From NCBI GenBank assembly GCA_036399695.1, contig DASWMP010000214.1, forward strand, positions 1-16,134: a DNA stretch of 16,134 nt. The letters are read 5' to 3'. Made by a program: the position numbers and the translations under genes. Position 1 is the first letter of the stretch; every line of letters begins with the position of its first letter. Under the pieces are notes generated by a model, which was not told where the DNA came from, made no database searches, and saw only the letters and a program-made list of their open reading frames with translations. Positions 5,924 through 12,588 of the stretch are shown here, piece by piece. Source of the stretch: DASVEE01 sp036399695. Its GTDB lineage: Bacteria; Acidobacteriota; Thermoanaerobaculia; Gp7-AA8.

Positions 5924-8584
5924 TCACCGCAACCCCTCCGCCACGTAGAGATCGCTCAGCGTGCGCAGTGCGTTGTACGCGTACGTGCGGCCGTCCGGTG
6001 CGATCAGCACCGGTGCGATGCGATACACGCCGGCGGGGTCGGCGGGGCGGAACTCTTTCCAGAGCTCGCGTGTGCCGGTGGTCAGGTCGATGCGGTAGAC
6101 CTGCGCGGGGAGGCCGGTGGGGCGATGGACGAACAGCGTGTTGCCGTCGGCGGACCACTGCACCGGGATCTCTCCCTTTTCGGCGCCGTTGACCGGCGTC
6201 GCGGCGCTGCCGTCGAGCGGGTAGATGGCCATCGTCCCGGCGGCCGTCATCCCGGCGACGCGGGTGCCGTCCGGCGAGACGGCGAACGCTCTTGGCGTGC
6301 CGTTCCAGATGCCGGCGGGCGTCAGCGGCTTCAGTTTCTCGTCGAGGGTGTCGAGGACGTGGAGTTGGTAGCCTTTGTCGCCGGCCACGCCGCCGACGAT
6401 GGCGCGGCGGGAGTCGGGGAGCCAGACGGCGCCTTGGTCGAACGAGCCTTGCGCGGTCAGCTCGCGCGGCTCGCCGGGGCCGGTCGGCAGGAGCAACAGC
6501 TTCGAGCCGTGGTGGGCGAGGACCCACTTGCCGTCGGGCGAGAGGGCGCCGCCGTAGCCGTCGCCGATGCGCACCGGGGCGGGCTCGCCCGCGCGGCGGA
6601 GATAGATCGCGCTTCGTGCGCCGCCGCCTTCGCGCGTCTCGTTGAAGAGGAGCGTCTTTCCGTCATGCGAGAGGTCGGCGAGGATCGACCAGTCGAGCCA
6701 GGAGGCGTCGCGCTCGCGGAACGAGTCCGGCATCGGCTGATCGACCGTGGCCGCATCCGCCTCTCCCCACGGCAACGCGGCGCGCCACATACCGTTGCTG
6801 AGCAGCACGCGATTCGCGGGGGAGATGTCGAACAGCTTCGTCGAGCCGGTCAGGCGCGTCACGAGCCGGCTCTGGCCGTCCAGCGACACCGCGTACAGAG
6901 ACGGCGGCGAGCCGCTTGCCGTGCCGGTGAGCCACAGCTCGTGGCCGCCCGGCGCCCACGCCAGCCCCGTGGCTCCGCGCGACCAGCCGCTGGCGATCGG
7001 CGACGGCTGTTCGCCCGGCTCGATGACCACCACGTGATACTCGCCGCGGAGCGGCTCGAGGAAGGCGATGCGTCCATCGGGTGCGACGCGGACGTCGCGG
7101 ATGTAGTGCAGCGTCTCGTAGCGCACGTTGCCGATCGGCGACTCGAGGCGGTACTTGCCGCCGGCAGCACGGATGATCGCGAGCTGCGCGCCGTCCGGCG
7201 ACCAGTCGGCCTGCAGGACGTCGTTCGCCACCTCGCGCGGAATGCCGCCGGCCAGCGGGATGCGGGCGAGCGTGCCGAGGCCGGTCAGACGGTCGCGGCG
7301 CAACAGCAGGGCGATCTCGCCGCGCGAGACGGCCAGCACTTCGGCGTCCGGCACGCCGAGCGGACGCGCTTCCGGGGCCTGGCGCGAGGCGATGAACACC
7401 TCCGACGGCTGCCCGTCCCACGTCGCGCTATAGACGACCGTCTCGCCGTCCGGCGTGAAGCGCGCGCCGCGGACTTCGCCGCGACGGAACGTCACCCGCT
7501 GGAACGTCACCTCGCCGGCCACGACCTTGTTGCGATTCGCCCAGACGTAGCCGGCGTACGCGGCACCGGCGAGCGTCACGAGCCAGAAGATGGCGAGCAG
7601 GAGCGGCGAGATGCGTGGCTTCGGCTTCGCGCGCTGCACGGTCGTGCGCACCGTCGGTGACGCCGCCGACGGTTGCTTGAGCGTCGGTGCGTGCGTGGGG
7701 GAAGGGGCGGGACGCGGCACGTTCGGCAGCGTGGCGCTGCCCGACAGCGTCGCCAGCGATTCGAGCGTGAAGGCGAGATCGCGCGCCGACTGGAAGCGAT
7801 GGTCGCGCTCCTTCTCCAGGCAGCGGCGCAACAGCCGGTCGACGGCGGGCGGCGCGCCTGGCGTCAGCTCCGTCACGTCGGGCGGGTCCTCCTTCAGGAT
7901 CGCGCTCAGCGTCTCGATGGCCGAGTTGCGCTTGAACGCGCGGCGGCCGGTGAGCATCTCGAAGAGGATGGCGCCGAACGAGAAGATGTCGGATCGGGCG
8001 TCCACCGGCTCGCCGCGGATCTGCTCGGGCGACATGTAGCCGACCGTGCCCAGGACCATGCCCGGCTCGGTGGCGGCGCCGCCGAAGGGGGCTTCACCGT
8101 CGCGCGCGCTCAGCTTGGCAATGCCGAAATCGAGGATCTTGACGCGGCCGTCGCGGGTGAGAAAAACGTTATCGGGCTTGAGGTCGCGATGGACGATGTT
8201 CTTGTCGTGCGCGGCCGCGAGCCCCTGCGCCATCTGCAGCGCCGCGTCGAGGGCCCGCCGCGTGGAGAGCGGACCGCGGCCGAGCCGGCTGCCGAGCGTC
8301 TCCCCTTCCAGCAGCTCGCTGACGAGAAAGGGCGTGCCGTCTGCCTCGCCGACGTCGTAGATCGTCAGCAGGTTCGGATGGTTGAGCATCCCGGTGGCGC
8401 GCGCTTCCTGCTCGAACCGGAGGAGCCGCTCGCGATCGCTCAGCGTGACGTTCGTCAGGACTTTGATCGCCACGTCCCGCCCGAGCCGCGTGTCCCGGGC
8501 CCGGTACACCGTGCCCATGCCCCCTTCGCCGAGGATCCCGGCGATCCGGTAAGGACCGAGCGTGTCGTTCGGCGCGAAAGGCAT
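5924..8584 (-). CDS. Membrane-anchored serine/threonine protein kinase with TolB/WD40-like sensor domain
   Basis: This 886-residue protein has a complete Hanks-type kinase domain (about residues 11-275): glycine loop GEGGMGTVY (19-27), Lys41 in VAIK, HRDLKPDN (132-139), DFG (152-154), GTVGYMSPEQ (179-188) and DARSDIFSFG (195-204). A Pro-rich linker (~285-325) leads to one membrane helix (about 327-348). The C-terminal ~535 residues form a propeller with repeated SPDG/TPDG blades related to TolB. Topology puts the kinase in the cytoplasm and the propeller in the periplasm, suggesting a one-protein signal receptor. The start at 8584 gives the usual short lead before the kinase core. The frame stays open 63 codons farther, but these translate the heptamer repeat (QQPTT, TDNGQRTTN) and are rejected. 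Confidence 0.93.
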   Translation of the reverse strand: MPFAPNDTLGPYRIAGILGEGGMGTVYRARDTRLGRDVAIKVLTNVTLSDRERLLRFEQEARATGMLNHPNLLTIYDVGEADGTPFLVSELLEGETLGSRLGRGPLSTRRALDAALQMAQGLAAAHDKNIVHRDLKPDNVFLTRDGRVKILDFGIAKLSARDGEAPFGGAATEPGMVLGTVGYMSPEQIRGEPVDARSDIFSFGAILFEMLTGRRAFKRNSAIETLSAILKEDPPDVTELTPGAPPAVDRLLRRCLEKERDHRFQSARDLAFTLESLATLSGSATLPNVPRPAPSPTHAPTLKQPSAASPTVRTTVQRAKPKPRISPLLLAIFWLVTLAGAAYAGYVWANRNKVVAGEVTFQRVTFRRGEVRGARFTPDGETVVYSATWDGQPSEVFIASRQAPEARPLGVPDAEVLAVSRGEIALLLRRDRLTGLGTLARIPLAGGIPREVANDVLQADWSPDGAQLAIIRAAGGKYRLESPIGNVRYETLHYIRDVRVAPDGRIAFLEPLRGEYHVVVIEPGEQPSPIASGWSRGATGLAWAPGGHELWLTGTASGSPPSLYAVSLDGQSRLVTRLTGSTKLFDISPANRVLLSNGMWRAALPWGEADAATVDQPMPDSFRERDASWLDWSILADLSHDGKTLLFNETREGGGARSAIYLRRAGEPAPVRIGDGYGGALSPDGKWVLAHHGSKLLLLPTGPGEPRELTAQGSFDQGAVWLPDSRRAIVGGVAGDKGYQLHVLDTLDEKLKPLTPAGIWNGTPRAFAVSPDGTRVAGMTAAGTMAIYPLDGSAATPVNGAEKGEIPVQWSADGNTLFVHRPTGLPAQVYRIDLTTGTRELWKEFRPADPAGVYRIAPVLIAPDGRTYAYNALRTLSDLYVAEGLR

Positions 8585-8589
8585 GGGGC

Positions 8590-8595
8590 ATTGTA
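8590..8595 (-). promoter_or_regulatory. Candidate -10 element (TACAAT) for the kinase gene
   Basis: TACAAT on the minus strand matches TATAAT at five of six positions and ends five bases before the ATG at 8584. There is no Shine-Dalgarno. A leaderless or almost leaderless mRNA is implied. The expected -35 position falls in the heptamer array and shows only a weak match. Confidence 0.45.
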
Positions 8596-8608
8596 GTTGG
8601 GCACGGGT

Positions 8609-8757
8609 GTTGGTTGTCCGTTGTCCGTTGTCCGTTGGCCGTGTTGTCGGTTGTTGGTTTTTGGTTTTTGGTCGAGCCAAAGACCGACGACCAAAACCCG
8701 GCAACCCGGAACCGATCACCGACACGGACGGACACCGGGCAACGGACAACGGGCAAC
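8609..8757. repeat. Second, degenerate inverted array of 7-base units
   Basis: The left arm (about 8609-8674) repeats every seven bases: GTTGGTT, GTCCGTT three times, GGCCGTG, TTGTCGG, TTGTTGG, TTTTTGG twice. The right arm (about 8687-8757) carries the complement in degenerate form (CGACCAA, CGGCAAC, CGGACAA, CGGGCAA). It sits just upstream of the kinase promoter, in the divergent gap with the alpha-oxoamine synthase gene. It is the same repeat family as 5839-5919, so the kinase gene has one array at each end. Confidence 0.7.
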
Positions 8758-8782
8758 GCCCGCGCCGCCGCAAGAAATGACA

Positions 8783-8861
8783 CTAACTGCCTTTCCGGAC
8801 AGGTGGATACACTCCGTTGAGGTGGTGTGTAATTAATTACGCGCCATTAACATGCAGTTAG
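8783..8861 (+). promoter_or_regulatory. AT-richer leader and probable promoter zone of the alpha-oxoamine synthase gene
   Basis: This non-coding part of the divergent gap contains the palindrome at 8829-8840 and an 8-base inverted repeat CTAACTGC (8783-8790) / GCAGTTAG (8854-8861). TAATTA-like hexamers could serve as a -10, but I cannot define a convincing -35/-10 pair. About 70-100 bases of untranslated leader would follow. Confidence 0.35.
8829..8840. promoter_or_regulatory. Perfect 12-base palindrome GTAATTAATTAC, possible operator
   Basis: This perfect palindrome of mostly A/T lies in otherwise G+C-rich DNA, about 95 bases before the GTG start of the alpha-oxoamine synthase gene. Its symmetry and place suit a dimeric regulator. 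No regulator gene is adjacent to support this. Confidence 0.35.
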
Positions 8862-8920
8862 CGTCGACCGGTCTTCGCGAACAACTCACAATTCATCAAC
8901 GCCGCGCGCAGAGCGCGCAG

Positions 8921-8926
8921 AAGGAG
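8921..8926 (+). promoter_or_regulatory. Strong Shine-Dalgarno of the alpha-oxoamine synthase gene
   Basis: AAGGAG lies six bases before the GTG at 8933. This decides that start over the in-frame ATG at 8852, which has no ribosome binding site and would add 27 non-conserved residues. Confidence 0.85.
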
Positions 8927-8932
8927 TTTTGC

Positions 8933-10237
8933 GTGAATCCAGTCCTCGCTCCCACGTTCGCCGAAGCACTCTCCAAGCACCTCGGTATGTTTGCCCAGCC
9001 CAAAGGTGCCCATCTCACGGCGCGTACGAGGCCGCTCGGCGAATGGCTCGACCTCCGTACCGACCTGAGCACGTGGCCCTATGCCCGGACGCTTCAGCGA
9101 CGGCCCGCCCCGGAGACGACGCTCATCAGCCAGAACGGCCGGCGGGTCGAAGGCATGAATTTCGGCTCCCAGGACTACCTCGGCCTCTCCATGCACCCGG
9201 CCGTCCTCCGCGCCGCCCATGACGCCATCGACGAGTTCGGTCCCACCACCGCCGCGTCACCGATGCTGCAGGGCAACACCACGATCGGCCGCGAGCTCGA
9301 GGCGGCGCTCGCCGACCTGCTCCAGATGGACCACGTGCTGCTGTTCCCGACCGGCTGGGGCGCCGGCTTCGGAACCATGACCGGCCTCGTCCGGCCGACC
9401 GACACCATCATCATCGACCAGCTCTCGCACGCCTGCCTCATGCAGGGCGCCCGGGCGGCCACGCCGAACCTCTATCTCTTCAGACACAACGACGTCGATG
9501 CCGTTCGCAAGCGCCTGGAGAAGGTCCGGGCAAAGGATCGGGAGAACGGAATTCTCGTCGTGACCGAGGGGCTCTTCTCCATGGATTCGGACAGCCCCGA
9601 CATCGCCGCCATCCAGGAGGTCTGCCGTGAATACGAAGCGGTGCTCATGGTCGACGTGGCGCACGACTTCGGCGCGACCGGCCCCGGCGGTACCGGCCAG
9701 ATCGGCATCCAGAACATGGTCGGCAAGGTCGACCTGGTGATGGGCAGTTTCTCCAAGACGTTCGCCACGAACGGCGGCTTCCTGGCGACGAACGACCGCT
9801 CGGTGAAGCAGTACCTCGGCATCTTCGGCGGCTCGCACATGTACTCGAACGGCATCTCGCCGGTGCAGGCCGGCGTGGCGCTCGAAGCGCTGCACATCGT
9901 CCGCGATCTCGAAGGGCAGCAGTTGCGCGACAAGGCGTTCGACAACATCCTCCGTCTCCGGGCCGGCTTCGCCGTCCGGGGCGTCGAATGCCTCGGCGAT
10001 CCGAGCAACGTCGTGCCGGTCATGGCCGGTGATGACGCGGTGGCCAAGTGGACGGCTCGGCTTCTCGAAGAGAACGGCCTGATCGCCAATCTCGTGGAGT
10101 TCCCCGCCGTCCCTCGGGGCATGGCCCGCTTCCGCTTCCAGGTAATGGCTTCGCACTCGACCGAGCAGATCGATCGGGCGGTGGAGACGTTTTGCCGCTG
10201 CCTCGAAGAGGCGAAGAAGGTCGTGGCCGGGGAGTGA
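8933..10237 (+). CDS. Alpha-oxoamine synthase family PLP enzyme (KBL/AONS/serine palmitoyltransferase-like)
   Basis: This 434-residue fold-type I PLP enzyme belongs to the group that condenses an amino acid with an acyl-CoA, losing CO2. Expected active-site residues are present: His166 in DQLSHACL (stacks on PLP), Asp241 and His244 in VDVAHD, and Lys275 in GSFSKTF (Schiff base). The spacing matches biotin-pathway AONS (Asp and His three apart). Other marks are NFGSQDYLGLS, SPMLQGNTTIGRELE and TEGLFSMDSDSPDI. It is longer than typical AONS (about 385), with an extra N-terminal ~50 residues (DLRTDLSTWPYAR region), as I recall for serine-palmitoyltransferase-like members. No biotin genes are nearby, so sphingoid-base or related lipid synthesis is a fair guess, not proven. 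The GTG start is fixed by AAGGAG at 8921. A hairpin follows about 20 bases after the stop. Confidence 0.87.
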   Translation: MNPVLAPTFAEALSKHLGMFAQPKGAHLTARTRPLGEWLDLRTDLSTWPYARTLQRRPAPETTLISQNGRRVEGMNFGSQDYLGLSMHPAVLRAAHDAIDEFGPTTAASPMLQGNTTIGRELEAALADLLQMDHVLLFPTGWGAGFGTMTGLVRPTDTIIIDQLSHACLMQGARAATPNLYLFRHNDVDAVRKRLEKVRAKDRENGILVVTEGLFSMDSDSPDIAAIQEVCREYEAVLMVDVAHDFGATGPGGTGQIGIQNMVGKVDLVMGSFSKTFATNGGFLATNDRSVKQYLGIFGGSHMYSNGISPVQAGVALEALHIVRDLEGQQLRDKAFDNILRLRAGFAVRGVECLGDPSNVVPVMAGDDAVAKWTARLLEENGLIANLVEFPAVPRGMARFRFQVMASHSTEQIDRAVETFCRCLEEAKKVVAGE

Positions 10238-10240
10238 CGG

Positions 10241-10289
10241 GTGATCGGTGGTCGGTGGCCGGTGGCCGGTTTTGCACCGGCCGCCGGCC
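10241..10289. terminator. Third 7-base-unit array ending in a strong hairpin after the alpha-oxoamine synthase gene
   Basis: From 10241 the units run GTGATCG, GTGGTCG, GTGGCCG, GTGGCCG, GTTTTGC. Bases 10257-10270 pair with 10276-10289 (13 of 14) around a five-base loop TTTGC. The stem is very G+C-rich but lacks a following U-run. It starts four bases after the stop codon, so it probably shapes the mRNA 3' end. Confidence 0.6.
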
Positions 10290-10433
10290 CGGGCCGCACG
10301 CGGTGCGCCTCTGCCAGGAGCGAGCTCGTGCCCGGTGTGCACGCCGCCACCGCGCATGGCGTGTGGCAACGCGCGCGCCGCGTGTTGTACCGACCTTAGG
10401 TTCCGCGGTGCTGTCCAGGAGTTGATGATGAAG
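10290..10433. other. Intergenic stretch with no gene recognised
   Basis: These 144 bases between two repeats hold short GC-rich palindromic bits such as GCCAC...GTGGC near 10345-10367. There is no convincing reading frame, RNA gene or promoter. It may be decayed repeat DNA. Confidence 0.5.
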
Positions 10434-10560
10434 GGCGCCTGCGGCGCGGACAGACAGGAGTGTCTGTCCCACATTCAGATCTCGCCGCGCCGCCACATTC
10501 GGATCTCGCCGCGCCGTGAATGTAGGACAGACACTCTTGCCTGTCCGCGCCGCAGGCGCC
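10434..10560. repeat. Long inverted repeat with 24-base tandem repeat in the loop
   Basis: Arms 10434-10477 and 10517-10560 are complementary at 41 of 44 positions. Each arm holds a nested hairpin; in the left arm GGACAGACA (10448-10456) pairs with TGTCTGTCC (10461-10469). The centre has two 24-base units, 10470-10493 and 10494-10517, agreeing at 22 of 24 positions and each containing GATCTCGCCGCGCCG. It ends four bases before the stop of the minus-strand ABC exporter gene, so it lies between convergent genes and could terminate both. It is probably a dispersed repeat family. Confidence 0.75.
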
Positions 10561-10564
10561 GGTG

Positions 10565-12352
10565 TTACGCCGCTTCGCGTTGGGCGCTCTGCTCGCGCCA
10601 GAGCGCGGAGTAGAGGCCGCCGAGGTGCAGCAGGGAATCGTGCGTGCCGCTTTCGACGATGCGGCCTTTCGCCAGCACGTAAATCCGCTTTGCGTGCAGG
10701 ATCGTCGACAGGCGGTGGGCCACCAGCACGGTCATGCGGCGGTGGCCGCCGGTCGTGAGGGCGCGGATCGTCTCGGTGATGGAGCGCTCGGTGATCGAGT
10801 CGAGGCTCGACGTCGCCTCGTCGAAGATGATGAGCTCCGGCTGGCGGAGCAGGGCGCGGGCGATGGCGAGGCGCTGGCGCTCGCCGCCCGAGATCTTGAT
10901 GCCCCCTTCGCCGATCTTCGTGTCCAGCCCTTTGCCGCCGCGCTCGATGATCGGCAGCGCGGCTGCCTGGCGGAGCACTTCGCGGCATTCGGCGTCGGTG
11001 GCGCTGGGGTTCACGAAGAGGAGGTTCTCGCGGATCGTGCCGGCGAAGAGCTGCGTCTCCTGCGTCACGAGGCCGATGCGGCCGCGGAGGTCGTCGGAGT
11101 CGACGATGCGCGAATCGACGCCGTTGATGCGCAGGCAGCCGGACGTCGGTGCATAGAGCCCGACCAGCAGCTTCACCAGCGACGACTTCCCGGAGCCGGA
11201 CGGTCCGACGAAGGCCACGGTATCGCCGCTGCGGATGTCGAGGGCGATGTCTTCGAGCGCCGGCGTGGATGCGGAAGGGTAGGTGAACTCGATCTCCTCG
11301 AAGCAGATGCGCTCGAGCGGTCCGAGCTTCACGGGATTGGCGGGCTTCGGCGCCGGCGCGATGGCCAGCACTTCCTCTAGCCGTTCCATGCTCGCTTTCG
11401 CTTCCTGGTACTGGGCGATGATCGCCCCCAACTCGGCCAGCGGCGAGAAGACCGGGAACGAATAGAAGAAGAGGGTGAAGAACTGGCCGAGGGTGATCTG
11501 ACCCTTGAAGGTGAGCCAGAGCGTGAGGAAGAGGATTGCCGCGCGCACGGTGTTGATCAGCGTCCCCTGGAGGAAGCTGTAGAAGCGGAGGAAGCGGATC
11601 TTCTTCAGCTCCAGCCCGAGGATGCCGGCGTTGACGGTGTTGAGACGGCCGATCTCCTGCGACTCGAGGCCCAGCGATTTCACCAGCTCGACGTTGCGCA
11701 GCGTCTCGGTCGTCGAGCCGGCCAGCTCCGCGGTCTGCGTGACGATGATCTTCTGCTGCGTCTTGATCCGGCGGCTGATGTAGAACATCAGCGTGCCGAG
11801 GGATGGCGCGAGCAGCAGGTAGATCGTCCCGATCGACCAGTGCACCGTGAAGGCGTAGACCGTCACGAACACCAGCCCGACGAGCGAGATGAAGATCATG
11901 TTCACGAAGTTCGTGATCAGCGACTGCGCATCCGCGCGCGCCTTCTGCATCTTCTGCAGGATCTCGCCCGAGCGCTGGTCCTCGAAGACGGCGAAGGGAA
12001 GCGAGAACGAGTGCGACACGCTCTTCTCATAGAGCTGCGCCCCGACCCGCTGGGCAATGACGTTGACGAAGTAGTCCTGAAAGTTCTTGGCGATGCGCGA
12101 GACGAGCGCCACGCCGACATACGCCGCGAGCAGCAGCAGCACGCCGCGGACGAACACGCTCTGCTCGATTTTTCCGATCTTCGTGGCGTAGTTGTCGACG
12201 ATCAGCCGGAACACTTGCGGATCGAGCAGCGAGAAGACCTGATTGATGGTGGCCAGGACGAGCGCGCTGGCGAGCAGTTTCTTGTGACGGGTGAGGTACT
12301 GGTAGAGCAGATGCACGCCCGGAACGATACGCGCGTTGTGGATCATGGGCAC
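10565..12352 (-). CDS. MsbA-like ABC exporter (fused membrane and ATPase domains)
   Basis: This 595-residue half-transporter has an N-terminal six-helix exporter domain (about residues 20-320) and a C-terminal ATPase. ATPase motifs are complete: Walker A GPSGSGKSS (383-391, Lys389), Q-loop Gln431, signature ISGGERQ (487-493), Walker B IIFDE (Asp511, Glu512) and H-loop His546. EEIEFTYPS is the usual A-loop with its Tyr. It should act as a homodimer, or pair with a partner not in the window. The family exports lipids, lipid A precursors, peptides or drugs. The genes beside it make lipid envelope export attractive but unproven. Start choice is uncertain: ATG at 12352 or ATG at 12346, neither with a Shine-Dalgarno. 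Confidence 0.9.
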   Translation of the reverse strand: MPMIHNARIVPGVHLLYQYLTRHKKLLASALVLATINQVFSLLDPQVFRLIVDNYATKIGKIEQSVFVRGVLLLLAAYVGVALVSRIAKNFQDYFVNVIAQRVGAQLYEKSVSHSFSLPFAVFEDQRSGEILQKMQKARADAQSLITNFVNMIFISLVGLVFVTVYAFTVHWSIGTIYLLLAPSLGTLMFYISRRIKTQQKIIVTQTAELAGSTTETLRNVELVKSLGLESQEIGRLNTVNAGILGLELKKIRFLRFYSFLQGTLINTVRAAILFLTLWLTFKGQITLGQFFTLFFYSFPVFSPLAELGAIIAQYQEAKASMERLEEVLAIAPAPKPANPVKLGPLERICFEEIEFTYPSASTPALEDIALDIRSGDTVAFVGPSGSGKSSLVKLLVGLYAPTSGCLRINGVDSRIVDSDDLRGRIGLVTQETQLFAGTIRENLLFVNPSATDAECREVLRQAAALPIIERGGKGLDTKIGEGGIKISGGERQRLAIARALLRQPELIIFDEATSSLDSITERSITETIRALTTGGHRRMTVLVAHRLSTILHAKRIYVLAKGRIVESGTHDSLLHLGGLYSALWREQSAQREAA

Positions 12353-12421
12353 GCGAATAACTTGCAGGGGGGTGGCTTGTGATGAAACGTTTCGTTTTGC
12401 TTGCTGCGTTGTGCACAGAGG

Positions 12422-12540
12422 ACGATGGGACCCATGGGATCGATGGGAACTACCCGCGGATCCAGGTTCATCAGTCCTGGAGTCTCAGCGGTTCCTGCCC
12501 GCAGTCCCATAGGTTCCATAGGTCCCATAGGTCCCATCGT
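12422..12540. repeat. Inverted array of 9-base units (GTCCCATAG)
   Basis: The right side (12504-12539) has four 9-base units: GTCCCATAG, GTTCCATAG, GTCCCATAG, GTCCCATCG. The left arm (12422-12450) has CGATGGGAC-type units and pairs with 12512-12540 at about 24 of 29 positions. Read as protein, the array gives a collagen-like MGPMGPMEPMG pattern, which is only a repeat artefact. The design (short tandem units folded back on themselves) is the same as in the 7-base arrays, with a different unit. Confidence 0.7.
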
Positions 12541-12573
12541 TGCCCCGCGGGGCGTGCCGCGCGCGCCGCGTGC

Positions 12574-12579
12574 TAATCT
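12574..12579 (+). promoter_or_regulatory. Weak candidate -10 (TAATCT) for the glycosyltransferase gene
   Basis: TGCTAATCT (extended -10-like TG) ends nine bases before the TTG start at 12589. There is no Shine-Dalgarno. The match to TATAAT is only three of six, so this rests mainly on position. Confidence 0.25.
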
Positions 12580-12588
12580 CCGCGCCGC

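Larger units (their letters stand above)
12353..12588. other. Divergent intergenic region (ABC exporter / glycosyltransferase)
   Basis: These 236 bases must hold promoters for both flanking genes. The centre is taken by the inverted 9-base-unit array (12422-12540). The part next to the exporter (12353-12421) is less G+C-rich and includes AAACGTTTCGTTTT near 12384-12397, with the partial palindrome AAACGTTT. No operator or -35/-10 pair can be named with confidence. Confidence 0.5.

Noticed and set aside
5837..7660. Long plus-strand open frame (607 codons) opposite the kinase gene
   Set aside because: Its protein is rich in Arg, Ala and Gly with no domain, and the opposite strand encodes a fully recognisable kinase-propeller protein. 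Long antisense frames are expected in G+C-rich codon usage. The same applies to 12343-14211 (-), 9257-10474 (-), 7673-8596 (+), 10562-11380 (+) and 15034-16014 (-).
8585..8773. 63-codon N-terminal extension of the kinase
   Set aside because: It translates the heptamer array (QQPTT-type residues) and the promoter. The kinase core starts normally from the ATG at 8584.
8852..8932. Upstream ATG for the alpha-oxoamine synthase
   Set aside because: No ribosome binding site. AAGGAG at 8921-8926 points clearly to GTG 8933.
10470..10517. Two 24-base direct repeats as a possible CRISPR array
   Set aside because: The units are adjacent with no spacers, only two copies exist, and they sit in the loop of an inverted repeat.
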